Positions 19,140-27,889 of a DNA stretch of 64,000 bases are shown here, one piece after another. Below the pieces are notes generated by a model. That model made no database searches. It was given only the letters and a program-made list of their open reading frames with translations, and had not been told where the DNA came from. The DNA lies in contig CAVXOL010000022.1 of assembly GCA_963763325.1 (NCBI GenBank), positions 186,001-250,000 of the forward strand, in the 5' to 3' direction. Positions within the stretch are counted from its first letter, which is position 1. The number at the start of each line of letters is the position of its first letter. The translations under genes and the position numbers were made by a program. This DNA is from JBBECJ01 sp963763325 (GTDB taxonomy: Bacteria; Chloroflexota; Chloroflexia; Thermomicrobiales; CFX8).

Positions 19140-19246
19140 GAGGGATGTAGGGATCAGGGACGTAGGGACATAGGAGGAAACGATTAGGCTCGCCTTGTTC
19201 AGCCCATTCTCCCTATATCCCTACGTCCCTGATCCCTACATCCCTC
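19140..19246. repeat. 28-bp perfect inverted repeat between lysY and lysZ
   Basis: The arm beginning GAGGGATGTAGGGATCAGGG at 19140 is matched by its exact complement ending at 19246 for about 28 bases, then imperfectly for ten more. The built-in unit is GTAGGGA/GTCCCTA. The right arm includes part of the lysY stop codon. Confidence 0.9.
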
Positions 19247-20303
19247 AAATCGGATGCAGTCCGACAAACTCCAGCCCCGCCGTCTCCTCGAAGCCGTGGC
19301 GGATGTTCATAGCCTGGACGGCCTGGCCGGCCGCGCCCTTCATCAGGTTGTCGATGGCGGAGAGGGCGACGACGCGGTTCGAGTGCGGGTCGGCCTCGAA
19401 GCCGACGTCGCAGAAGTTGGTGCCGGACAGGATCTTCGGCTCCGGCGAGCGGTGGATGCCGCTGTTCTCCTTGACCATCCGCACGAACGGCTCGTCGCGG
19501 TAGGCGGCGCGGTAGACCTGCCAGAGATCCTTGTCCGTCACCGGCTCCTTCGTGAAGGCGTGGCAGGTGGCGAGGATTCCGCGAACGGCCTCGACCGAGG
19601 TCGCGGTGAAGCTGACCTTCGGGCAGAAGCCATCGACGGCAAGCTCCTGGATGACCTCGGCCGAGTGGCGGTGGCCGGTCGGCTTGAAGGAGCGAACGAT
19701 GCCGCTGCGCTCCGGGTGGTGGCTGGCTGGGCCGGATTCTCCGCCAGCGCCCGACGAGCCGGACTTGGCCTCGACGACGATCGGCATCGCTGGATCGAGC
19801 AGGCCGGCTTTCGCCAGCGGCCAGAGGGCGAGGATCGCGGAGGTCGCGTTGCAGCCCGGACTGGCGATGTAGCTGGCGGACTTGATCTCCTCGCGGTGCA
19901 GTTCCGGCAGGCCGTAGACACTGGCCGACGGCGCCAGCATCTCCGGCTTCGGGTGTTGCCAGCCGTACCAGGTCGGGTAGAAGTCCGGGTTATTCAGCCG
20001 GAAATCGGCGCTCAGGTCGATGATGACGCTGGCTTTCTCCAGGTACTCCTCGACACGCGGAGCCGCCGCTCCATGCGGCAGACACAGGAACAGCACATCC
20101 GACCGCTCCAGTGCATCGGGCGCGATGTACTTCAGCGTCGTCCGCTTGCGCAGGTTCGGGTGAGTCGTCGTGACGAGCTTCCCTGCCAGCGAGCGCGACG
20201 TGACCTGTGATACCTCAACATCAGGATGGGCCAGCAGCAGACGCAGCAGTTCGCCACCGGTGTAGCCGGAACCGCCGACGATGGATGCAGTTAGCTTAGT
20301 CAA
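19245..20303 (-). CDS. lysY: LysW-glutamyl/aminoadipyl-phosphate reductase
   Basis: An intact 352-residue ArgC/LysY family enzyme. The NAD(P)-binding start is TASIVGGSGYTGGELLRLLL, the catalytic cysteine is in YIASPGCNATSAIL, and the catalytic histidine region is FKPTGHRHSAEV. It reduces the LysW-bound acyl phosphate to the semialdehyde. ArgC-type reductases of the acetylated pathway are similar; the LysY call rests on the surrounding lysW, lysX, lysZ and lysK. The stop codon lies in the arm of the downstream palindrome. Confidence 0.92.
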   Translation of the reverse strand: MTKLTASIVGGSGYTGGELLRLLLAHPDVEVSQVTSRSLAGKLVTTTHPNLRKRTTLKYIAPDALERSDVLFLCLPHGAAAPRVEEYLEKASVIIDLSADFRLNNPDFYPTWYGWQHPKPEMLAPSASVYGLPELHREEIKSASYIASPGCNATSAILALWPLAKAGLLDPAMPIVVEAKSGSSGAGGESGPASHHPERSGIVRSFKPTGHRHSAEVIQELAVDGFCPKVSFTATSVEAVRGILATCHAFTKEPVTDKDLWQVYRAAYRDEPFVRMVKENSGIHRSPEPKILSGTNFCDVGFEADPHSNRVVALSAIDNLMKGAAGQAVQAMNIRHGFEETAGLEFVGLHPI

Positions 20304-20358
20304 TTGTGCCTTCTCTCAGTTGGGAATTCTGGTGCGTTACCAAGGATGGACCGACCTT

Positions 20359-20503
20359 GCCCTGTCATCCTGAGCCGCAGCGAAGGATCGCTTTGCGTGC
20401 AGCGACGGGAGCGCGTTGGTCGGCAGTCGAAAGTTCGCATCCTGTTTCACTACCAGCATGTCAAGGCCAGGCGATCCTTCGCTGCGGCTCAGGATGACAG
20501 GGC
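20359..20503. repeat. 33-bp perfect inverted repeat, TGTCATCCTGAG family, copy 1
   Basis: The arm at 20359-20391 (starting GCCCTGTCATCCTGAGCCGC) is an exact complement of 20471-20503. The 79-base loop contains TCGGCAG, and CCAG just before the right arm, both shared with the copies at 41053 and 58534. Confidence 0.92.
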
Positions 20504-20556
20504 AAGCAGTGCGGTTCCTCTATCGACGCCGCTCGTCTGGTTTGCATAACAACGCA

Positions 20557-21477
20557 TCACGCATCACGCAGCACGACCGTTCTTACCGCGTGCTCAACGA
20601 TGACCTTCGCGATCGGGACATCGGTTGTGCTGCGCAGGCCTTTGAACTCGGCGCCGCCGTTGATCTCGATGACCTTGAGGCCGTCGGGCGTCTCGACGAG
20701 GTCGATGCCGGCGATCTGAGCGCCGACGGCGTTGGCGGCGGCGCGGGAGATGGCGACGATGTCGTCGGTGATCGGGCAGGCAGTCGAGGTTGCGCCGCGG
20801 GCGACGTTGGTGATCCAGTGTTTGGCGTTACGGTAGGAGGCGGCAATCACCTCACCGCCGACGTAGAAGACGCGGATGTCTCTGCCCGGCTTATCGATGA
20901 ACTCCTGGATGTAGAAGACCGAGTGCTGCGGGCCACCGAGGGCGCGCTTCTGCTCCAGGATCGTCCGCAGCGCGTCGGAAGAGTTGGCGCGTGCCAGCAG
21001 ACGTCCCCACGAGCCGCTGACCGGCTTGACAACCAGCGGATAGCCGAAGCGTTCGCCGATCACCAGCGCGCTCTCGACAGTAAAGGCGATGGCCGTCCGC
21101 AACGCCGGGACACCAGCCGTCGCGAATGCCAGTGACATCAGCACCTTGTCGTCGCAGGTCGCGACAGCCGCGCTCGGATTGATGGTCGGGATGCCCCAGC
21201 CCTCAAAGATTTTCAGCGCGTAGCCCCCCCGCGTGTGCGCGACACAGCGGTCCAGCACGACATCGACGGCAGGTGGTTCTGGACACGACAGGTCCAGCGT
21301 CAACGTCCGATCCTGCAGGACGACCGTTTCGAGGCCAAGCTGCTTCGCCGCCGCCAGGATCAGCTTCTCCTCCTCGCGGAGGTGGGAGACGAGAATGCCG
21401 AGGCGTGTGACGCGTGACGCGGGATGCGTAACGCGGATTGATTGGTCAGTTGTGGCAGACATCATCACTGAATCCAT
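20557..21477 (-). CDS. argX: LysW-glutamate/aminoadipate ligase, ArgX-like member
   Basis: An ATP-grasp ligase of the RimK/LysX family, intact. The core starts at VTRLGILVSHLREEEKLI; ATP-grasp motifs are LVVKPVSGSWGRLLA, FYIQEFIDKPGRDIRVF, and the metal-binding GIDLVE ... VIEINGGAEFKGL. It joins an amino dicarboxylic acid to the terminal glutamate of LysW. The substrate loop (EINGGAEFKG) differs from that of the second ligase at 28468 (EINATMEFRNS), which is closer to canonical LysX; with argG/argH adjacent, glutamate specificity (ArgX) is my inference. The start is uncertain: residues before the core are encoded by a GTGACGCG repeat. The C-terminal RDA and stop are also repeat-encoded. Confidence 0.8.
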   Translation of the reverse strand: MDSVMMSATTDQSIRVTHPASRVTRLGILVSHLREEEKLILAAAKQLGLETVVLQDRTLTLDLSCPEPPAVDVVLDRCVAHTRGGYALKIFEGWGIPTINPSAAVATCDDKVLMSLAFATAGVPALRTAIAFTVESALVIGERFGYPLVVKPVSGSWGRLLARANSSDALRTILEQKRALGGPQHSVFYIQEFIDKPGRDIRVFYVGGEVIAASYRNAKHWITNVARGATSTACPITDDIVAISRAAANAVGAQIAGIDLVETPDGLKVIEINGGAEFKGLRSTTDVPIAKVIVEHAVRTVVLRDA

Positions 21478-21503
21478 ACGCGTCACGCGTCACGCATCAC
21501 ACG
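21407..21503. repeat. GTGACGCGTGAtGCG repeat spanning the lysK/argX junction
   Basis: Copies of GTGACGCGTGACGCGGGATG on one side and CGCGTCACGCGTCACGCATC on the other form an imperfect palindrome. It encodes the last residues of LysK and the first residues of ArgX. Related copies lie at 20551-20575, 56377-56395 and 57531-57600. Confidence 0.75.
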
Positions 21504-22567
21504 TAACGACATGCCCTCGATTGCGCTGACCAGCACCTCAACCCCACGCTCGAACTCCGCGAGCGGGATCTGCTCGTCGGGGGTGTGGTCGAAGCGGGCG
21601 TCGCCGGGTCCGTAGGAGACGATCGGGCAGTTCCAGGCCGGGCCGACCAGATTCATGTCGGAGGTGCCGGTCTTGACCTTCAGGCGTGGCTGGCCGCCTG
21701 CGGCGCGGATCGCGGCCAGGAACGGCGCGACGAGCGGCGAGCGCTTGTCGACGCGGTAGGCTTCGGCGTTTGGCCGCCAGGTCAGCGCGGATGTCCCGGG
21801 CAATGTCGGCGACGTTGGCCATCAGCCAGGCCGAGGCGATGCCTCGGCGGCAGCCGGAAGGTCATCTCCAGCGTCGTCATCTCGTGGAGGCCGTCGCTGG
21901 ATGTGTTGACGCTGCGGAGGGTAGCGTCGGTCGTCTCGAAGCCGGCTGGTGCGTCGTTGTTCTGGACGGCGAGCCAGTCCTTCAGGCGCGTCCAGAAGGC
22001 GATTGCCAATTCCGGTGCGGTCGCTTCCGGCCCGGCCGAGTGGGTCAGGCCGGTCGTGGCGGTCGCCGTCAGCCCGATCGAGCCCTTGTAGCCGAGGACG
22101 AGGCCGTCCCAGCCGCTCGGCTCGCCGATGACGACGGCGGCCGGCGCAGCGTAGTGCTCGCAGAGCCACGACGCGCCCGGCGAGCCGAACGTCTCCTCGC
22201 CAACGGCGCCGATGACAGTCAGCCGGACACCTTCAGGTAGCTGCGCCCGCGCTCCAGCCGCGACGAACGCCGCCAGCGGGCCCTTTGCGTCAACGGTGCC
22301 GCGACCGTGAAGGATGCCGTCCTCGAGCCGGACCGGGATGTCGCCTGGAACGGTGTCGATGTGGCCGAGTAGCAGGATCTCGCGCTCGCCGGTTCCGATC
22401 ATGCCGACCGCGTTGCCGGCACCGTCGATCGACGTCTCGTAGCCGAGGTCGCGCATCGCCAGACAGAGGTAGTCGACGGCGGCGGCCTCCTCACCGGAGA
22501 TGCTGGGGATGGCGACGAGTCCGGCCAGCATCTCGACCGCCGTCATCGTCATTGTGTCAACTGCCAT
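21483..22567 (-). CDS. lysK: LysW-lysine / LysW-ornithine hydrolase
   Basis: M20-family metallopeptidase of about 361 residues after bridging two frameshifts near 21850 and 21775. ATG at 22567 follows GGGAGG. Zinc-site motifs: LLLGHIDTVPGDIPV (His and Asp), GRGTVDAKGPLAAF (bridging Asp), VIGAVGEETFGSPGA (catalytic Glu pair) and VVIGEPSGWDGL. The C-terminal part has VKTGTSDMNL, a typical LysK stretch with the last ligand region. It releases lysine or ornithine from LysW. The start overlaps the upstream lysX-like gene by 11 bases. The C-terminus (LRVMRDA) is translated repeat. Confidence 0.9.
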
Positions 22568-23400
22568 CCTGAGCCTCCCGTGATTGCGATAGTGTGTATT
22601 CAGCGATCTTGCCGGCAAGATCGATACCGGCGTCGTTCAGTGTGCGGAAATCGACCAGGTTGCTCGCGCCGACTACGATCGGGCCGTCGCTGCTCTCGAC
22701 GACCTCGACGGCGTAGATTCCGCTGCCGAGCCGCCCAATGACCTTCGTGCCAATCTCTGCCAATGCTGTCGTGTCCCGCGGGTACGGCGTGTATGCGACT
22801 TTGCCGCCATCGGAGCAGACCGACTCAATCCCGATGATCTGCGAGCCGACGACGACGATCCGCGCAACGGCCCCGAGGACGTACTGCTGGACCAGGAGCG
22901 CCGTCTCGCGCCCGAGCATCGCGCGGTGCTCGATAGCTGCTTCACCGGCGTCCAGGTCGGTGACGACGGCGTCCGGCATTCGCGGATCGACCTGGAGCGA
23001 TTGCAGCAGCGCCGGGTAGCCGACCTGCTCCAGCGCCTCGACCGCGGGTTGCTCGCCGAAGGCGACGATCGTCTTCGGCGTCGGGATTCCGGCGATGATC
23101 AGGTGCCGCAGCAGCGCCAGCCGGTCGGCCAGCAGCCGGGTTGTCGCCGCGCGGTTGACGACGGTTGCGCCGTTGGACGCCAGCAGCGCCGCCAGCGTCG
23201 CGCGGTCTGCCGTCGCGACCTCGCGGTCGAGGACGAGCGACGGCAGCGATGGCTGCGTGCCGGTCAGCGGAATCGAGAGCGTTGTCGCGTCACACAGCAG
23301 CGCCTCGGAGTCGCGGTCGCGGAACGCCGCAATCAGCAGGCGCTCTTCGACGCGCATCCGGGGCGCGAGCAGGGTGATCGGTCGTGGTTGAGGTGGTCAT
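22557..23400 (-). CDS. LysX/RimK-like ATP-grasp paralogue lacking catalytic residues
   Basis: About 280 residues, homologous along its length to LysX: RMRVEERLLIAAF at the N-terminus, VVNRAATTRLLADRLALLRH, AGIPTPKTIVAFG, LVQQYVLGAVARIVVVG and AGIDLAGKIAEYTL. The residues that make an ATP-grasp enzyme are missing. The lysine and glycine loop (VVKPVSGSWGR in the neighbour) is replaced by ALLQSLQVDPRMP, and the metal ligands EIN by VGASN. It is probably a pseudoenzyme. The ATG at 23400 behind GGAGGGG would start it if one frameshift near 23380 is bridged; the unbroken frame starts at ATG 23357. It sits between lysW and lysK, overlapping lysK by 11 bases. Confidence 0.75.
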
Positions 23401-23408
23401 GGTGGCGA

Positions 23409-23531
23409 CAAACCCCTCCCCCCAGCCCCCTCCCCTAAGCGGAGAGGGGGAGTTCGGTTCGGTGGATCGAGTTGGCCTCTCCGTTCCTGCTCCCCCTCCC
23501 TTCGCAGGGGAGGGGGTTGGGGGGAGGGGTT
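23409..23531. repeat. C-rich inverted repeat (AACCCCTCCCCCC) upstream of lysX-like gene
   Basis: AACCCCTCCCCCCAGCCCCC at 23409 faces its complement (one G-T difference) ending at 23531, arms 26 bases. Read on the minus strand, the left arm supplies the GGAGGGG in front of the lysX-like ATG at 23400. Confidence 0.85.
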
Positions 23532-23567
23532 TCCACCGACCGAGGGGCTAGCGAGGTGCTGCCGTCT

Positions 23568-23729
23568 CTACTCCCCCCAGTCCTCTTCCTCAGCCGGCGC
23601 GAGGCCGAGGCTGACTGGAGCGACGCTGAGGACTTCGAGCTCGGCGCTGCAATCGACGCACTGGACGATCTCGCCAACGATGGCGTCGGACAGTTCAATA
23701 TCGGCGGCGCACTCTGGACAAGCGTTCAT
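23568..23729 (-). CDS. lysW: amino-group carrier protein LysW
   Basis: A 53-residue acidic zinc-ribbon protein. The start is the ATG at 23729 behind GAAGGAAG. Two cysteine pairs, CPEC and CVDC, form the zinc site, and the C-terminus is EEEDWGE, the conserved EDWGE end whose last glutamate is modified by LysX/ArgX. The protein carries the growing amino acid between LysZ, LysY, LysJ and LysK as a protecting and docking group. It is the only lysW in the window, so both ligases would have to share it. Confidence 0.95.
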   Translation of the reverse strand: MNACPECAADIELSDAIVGEIVQCVDCSAELEVLSVAPVSLGLAPAEEEDWGE

Positions 23730-23864
23730 GTGTTCTTCCTTCTTTCTGGTTCTCGTATCAATCGGTGCTTCAGTAGATGACGGCTTAGACGGCTGGGAGG
23801 ATCTCCGGTTTGGGGAGGCTCCCGTTGCTAGGGTCCGGCCTCGGCTGCGGGTAGCGTTTGTCAA

Positions 23865-25250
23865 TCATTTGCCCTCCACCGGCATCCCTGGCCGCGTGCC
23901 ATCCAGCAACTGCTGTTTGATGCCGGCCAGTTCAGCCTTGCGCTCGGCGATCGCGGCCCGGCGCTGCTCGATGATCGACGCCGAAGTCTCCAGCCGCAGG
24001 TCACCACTTGTTCCCTGGTGGGTGCGGTTCTGGAGCACCTCGCGCGGGTCGAGTTCGCCGAGGTCGTCAATCATCTCGGCGATCCGGCGATAGGCGTCGC
24101 GGAACGGGACGCCTCTTCAGGACGAGGTCGTAGGCAGCGTCGGTCGCGAAGAGTTCGGCCGAGCAGGCCTCGATCATCCGCTCCTCGTTCGGCTGGAGGC
24201 GGGCGACGGTCAGCGCCGCCATTGCCGACGACTCCTCGACCATGTCGAGCGACTCCATGAACGGGCGCTTCGTCTCCTGCAGGTCCATGTTGTAGCCGGC
24301 TGGCAGGCCAACCTGGATGCCGAGCGTCTGCTGCTGGAAGGCGAGGATGATGCTCCCCTTCGCCCGCAGCATCTCCATCGCGCCGAGGTTGTTCTTCTGC
24401 GGCATGATGCTGGAGCCGGTCTTGAACGAGTCGTCGAGGGTGAAGAAGCCGTACTCGCTGGTCGTGAAGAGCAGGATGTCCTGGGCCAGCTTCGAGAGGT
24501 CCAGCATCACCTGGACGCAAGCCTGGATGATGGCCGACTCGAACTTGCCGCGTCCCGTGCTGGGCGTAGAGGACGTTGCTCTGCACCTTCGCGAAGCCGA
24601 GGATGTCGGAGACGTACTGGCGCTCCAGCGGCAGGCCGACGCCATACGAGGCAGCCGACCCGAGCGGCGACTGGTCCGTGAGCGCGACGGCGGCGTCCAG
24701 CAGCGTCAGGTCGTCCAGCAGCGATTCGAGGTAGCGCGCCGGCCCAGACACCGACCGACGAGAGCATCGCCCGCTGCATGTGGGTGTAGCCCGGCATCGG
24801 CGTCTGCGCGTGGCGGGTCGCCAGATCGAGCAGGGATTCTGCCGCGTCGAGGACGGCTGTGTAGACGTTCAGGACCGCCTCACGGGTGAAGAGCCGGATG
24901 TCGACGACGACCTGATCGTTGCGCGAACGTCCGGTGTGGATCTGCTTGCCGGCCTCGCCGAGCTTCTCGGTCAGCCAGCCCTCGATCTTGGTGTGGACAT
25001 CCTCGTCGTGCAGCGTCAGGTCGAACTCGCCGGCCTCGGCCAACTCGACGATGTGGGCCAGCTCCTTGCGCAGCGCGTGGAACGTCTCGACCGGCAGCAG
25101 CCCTGCCTTCGCGAGTCCCGCCGCGTGGCCGATCGAGCCGAGCGCGTCGGCGACGACGAGCCGCTGGTCGTAGACCAGATCGTCGCTGATCTCAAACCGC
25201 TCGACGCGCGGATCGAGCTCGTATCCCTTATCCCAGAGCTTCGTGACCAA
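23865..25250 (-). CDS. argH: argininosuccinate lyase, three frameshifts
   Basis: About 461 residues after bridging frameshifts near 24745, 24555 and 24113; each break joins well-conserved sequence. Motifs: IHTGRSRNDQVVVDIRLF, PGYTHMQRA, the catalytic-serine loop signature GSSIMPQKNN, and FRDAYRRIAEM. It splits argininosuccinate into arginine and fumarate. The likely start is TTG at 25250 (reading TKLWDKGYELDPRVERF), with GGAGGGAGGGG about ten bases upstream that is itself part of the adjoining repeat. It lies directly downstream of argG. Confidence 0.9.
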
Positions 25251-25257
25251 CGGGTGT

Positions 25258-25403
25258 AACCCCTCCCTCCACCCGCCTCTGCGGGTCCCGGCCCCTACCC
25301 TAGAAGAGAGGGGGCTTTCAGGTGACATGTGTCAAGTTGGCCCCTCCGATCCTTACTCCCCTCCCTTCTTAGGGGAGGGGGCTGGGGGAGGGGTTTCGTC
25401 AGT
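25258..25403. repeat. C-rich imperfect inverted repeat between argH and argG
   Basis: ACCCCTCCCTCCACCCGCC on the left faces AGGGGAGGGGGCTGGGGGAG on the right. The left arm appears to hold an inserted small hairpin (CCCGCCTCTGCGGG). It runs from the argH ribosome-binding site to the argG stop codon. Confidence 0.7.
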
Positions 25404-26720
25404 CCGCTACCAGCGCCTCCTTCACCCCGCTCTCGTTCGCCGCCATCTCAGCGTCGCGGAGGGCGAGGACCTGGTACGGCAGGCCCTTGATGTAGGCGGC
25501 CGGGCCGCAGAGTTGCTGGTTGAAGCCGCTGCTGGCGATCGAGCGTAGCTCCGGCTTGAAGAGCGACGCGGCTGACTCGCGCTTCGATGATGTCGATGTT
25601 GCCCTTGTAGAGCGTGACGGTCCAGGTGCCGGTGACGACCGACTGGGTGCTGGCGATGAAGGCGTCGAGGTCGGCCTTGAGCGGCTGGAACCACTCGCCG
25701 TGGTAGACGAGCGAGGCCCAGGTCTGGTCGACCGTCTTCTTGAAGGCCACCTGCTGCTTGGTCAGCGTCATCCCCTCGATGTCCTTGTGGACGGCGAGGA
25801 TGATCTTCGCGCCCGGCGCCTCGTAGATCTCACGGGACTTGAGATCCATGATCCCGTCTTCCCAGATGTCGATCTTGCCGATGCCGTTCGCGCCGCCGAT
25901 CTCGTTGAGCGTCTGGATGATCTCCGGCAGCGGCAGGTGCTGGCCGTTGAGGGCGACCGGCAGGCCGTCCTCGAAGCGTCAGCGTGATCGTCGTCGGCTC
26001 GTCCGGCGCCTGGGCCGGCGGCGTCAGCCACATCCAGATGTGGTCCGGCAGGACGGTGTCGAGGCCGATCCCGCCAGAGGCGATCGAGCGGCACCACATC
26101 GTCTTGTCGTCGCCACCGGAGATGATCTCGGTGACTGGGACGCCGTAGTGGGCGCAGAGGGCCAGTTCTTCGGTGCGCGTCAGGTCGAAGTCGCGGACCG
26201 GGACGATCACCTTCAGGTCCGGCGCGAAGATGGTGAAGACGTTGTGCATCCGGTACTGGTCGTTGCCCTTGCCGGATGAGCCCTCCATCAGCGCGTCGCA
26301 GCCAAGCTCGACGGCGGCCTGGGCGACCTTGGCGGCGATCAACTGGCGCGTCATCGAGGTCGAGACCGGGTAGCCGTTGTAGTCGGAGTTGGCCATGATC
26401 GCCTTCGCCAGCCACTGCTCGGCGAACTCCTGCTTGGCGTCGATCAGGATCGGCTCGATCCCGAGCAGCGCGGCCTTCTCGAAGGCCATCGCGATCTCGT
26501 CCTCGCCCTGGCCGACATCGACGGTGATCAGGACCGGCTCGGCGTCGTACTTCTGCTTGGCGAGGACGATGCAGAGCGTCGAGTCCAGCCCGCCGGAGAA
26601 TGCGATCGCGATCTTCTTGACGGCCGGAACATCGGTCGCGGCGACCTTCGCCAGCGCGCCGTCGAGCAGCGTCTGGTCGGTGTAGTTGTCAGTTGGTGTC
26701 AGTGTCGTTGTCGTAGACAT
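25399..26720 (-). CDS. argG: argininosuccinate synthase, two frameshifts
   Basis: About 440 residues after bridging an inserted C near 25977 and a second indel near 25577. Motifs: the PP-loop IAFSGGLDSTLCIVL, the citrulline/aspartate region EGSSGKGNDQYRM, and GKIDIWEDGIMDLKSREIYE. It condenses citrulline and aspartate with ATP. The ATG at 26720 has GAGGG upstream. It is the first structural gene of the minus-strand LysW operon, about 360 bases from the predicted transcription start. The C-terminal half resembles the divergent ArgG type rather than the common SPYSLYD form. Confidence 0.9.
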
Positions 26721-26756
26721 CGTCGGGTTTCCCTCATATCTCCCTGGATCAGCGTG

Positions 26757-26856
26757 GTCAGTCGGGCTGCACGGCCTGACGGGCCACCGGTCGCACGCAT
26801 CGACGAGCAATGCGCACGCGGCACGTCAGGCGTACAGCCTGACGCGTCCAGGGATA
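26757..26856. repeat. imperfect inverted repeat in the argG leader (GTCAGGCTGTACGCCTGACG type)
   Basis: The minus strand reads GCGTCAGGCTGTACGCCTGA near 26840, itself a small palindrome, and a degenerate facing copy (GCCCGTCAGGCCGTGCAGCC) near 26770. It lies in the untranslated leader just before argG and could form a large stem. Confidence 0.6.
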
Positions 26857-26997
26857 GGGGAAACGCCAACTACCGCGAGGATCGCGGCAACGGACGACGT
26901 ACTATGGGCGGAATCGGATTGATGGGCTGTCACGATCTACTCCAGAACACAACGAAGAGCGGTGGGTCAGGCAGCGGGTAAGTGGCTGATCTTTCAA

Positions 26998-27042
26998 TCA
27001 GCCGCGCCTGGGGCTCCTCATGCGTTTGAAGTTCGCGTTCAT
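26998..27042 (-). CDS. candidate Arg/Lys-rich leader peptide of the argG operon
   Basis: A 14-codon frame reads MNANFKRMRSPRRG, with four arginines and one lysine, and lies about 35 bases after the predicted promoter start. A 7-bp hairpin (GGCTGAT with ATCAGCC) covers its stop codon. This is the arrangement of a ribosome-stalling attenuation leader for arginine or lysine supply. The ribosome-binding site (AAGGA, 13 bases upstream) is weakly placed, so translation is uncertain. Confidence 0.35.
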   Translation of the reverse strand: MNANFKRMRSPRRG

Positions 27043-27084
27043 GGCGTTCGTGACATCCTTCACAGAGTCTGCATCGTGACGCAC

Positions 27085-27114
27085 ACTGTAACACCGATTG
27101 CGACATGATGTCAA
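27085..27114 (-). promoter_or_regulatory. sigma70-type promoter for the argG-lysJ operon
   Basis: On the minus strand, TTGACA (27109-27114) is followed after 18 bases by TACAGT (27085-27090). The predicted start is near 27078, leaving a 360-base leader before argG. Confidence 0.6.
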
Positions 27115-27156
27115 CTTCGGATTATGTTCTGGTCAACAGGAAGTGGAGGGCTAGCC

Positions 27157-27853
27157 GTGAACGACCATGACCTGATGGCCATTCAGGCGGCGACGCTATT
27201 TCGGTTCGATGAACGCGGGCGGATACTGGGCAGCAACGAGCCGAACGGAACATTCGGCCCTCGACTCTTTCTCGGCCGCACGAATGATGGCCATGTCGCC
27301 CGCTTCGGCGCGACGGTGCCGGACGCCATGATCCGACGTGTCGAGGAGATCATCGAACGAGAACCGCGTGTCGCCGATCTGTCACCTGAGCCAGCCGTTA
27401 TGGACGAGTTGCGGGGGGCGCTGTCAGAGCACGCGCCGGTCTCCAGGGAGGCGGGAGGCCCAGCCTATCGGTTCCCCGAGTCGATCGCGGCACCTGGTAA
27501 CGTCGTCCAGTTGACAGAGGCCAACCGCGACCTCGCCGAGAGACACGTTCCGCTGGCTCTATGACGATCTTCACGGCTGGGCGCCAGGCTTCGCGGTCAT
27601 CGAAGATGGTGTGGCGGTGTCGGTCTGCTTCAGCTCGCGAATCGGGGTCGACGCTGCAGAAGCGGGGGTTGATACACTGCCGGACTATCGTGGCCGGGGC
27701 TATGCGGTTGCCGTCACCGCCGCCTGGGCTGCGGCAATCCGCTCGTCCGGGCGGATACCGCTCTACAGCACCGCCTGGGACAACCTCGCATCGCAGGCCG
27801 TCGCTCGACGACTGGGCCTGATCATGTACGGCGTCGACATGAGCTGGGGTTGA
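27157..27853 (+). CDS. GNAT family acetyltransferase, one frameshift
   Basis: GTG at 27157 follows GGAAGTGGAGGG by six bases. The frame breaks near 27545 and continues as TFRWLYDDLHGWAPGFAVIE to 27853; joined length is about 232 residues. The C-terminal half has the acetyl-CoA signature DTLPDYRGRGYAVAVTAAWA and the usual helix WDNLASQAVARRLGL. The N-terminal half (RFDERGRILGSNEPNG) is typical of FR47-like two-part GNAT proteins. It is divergent from argG but shows no obvious link to amino-acid biosynthesis. Confidence 0.8.
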
Positions 27854-27889
27854 CAGAACGCCGATTGATCTGTAGCGTCTATTCATTAA

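Larger units (their letters stand above)
26721..27156. other. 436-base divergent intergenic region, leader of the argG operon
   Basis: Contains, on the minus strand, a sigma70-type promoter (27085-27114), the leader-peptide candidate, several small hairpins (GGCTGAT/ATCAGCC; CCGCGA/TCGCGG near 26875) and the palindrome before argG. No T-box signature (GGTGGTACC) is seen on this strand. The plus-strand acetyltransferase starts at its right end. Confidence 0.6.

Noticed and set aside
26721..27114. T-box in the argG leader
   Set aside because: Neither GGTGGTACC nor the stem I signatures occur on the minus strand.
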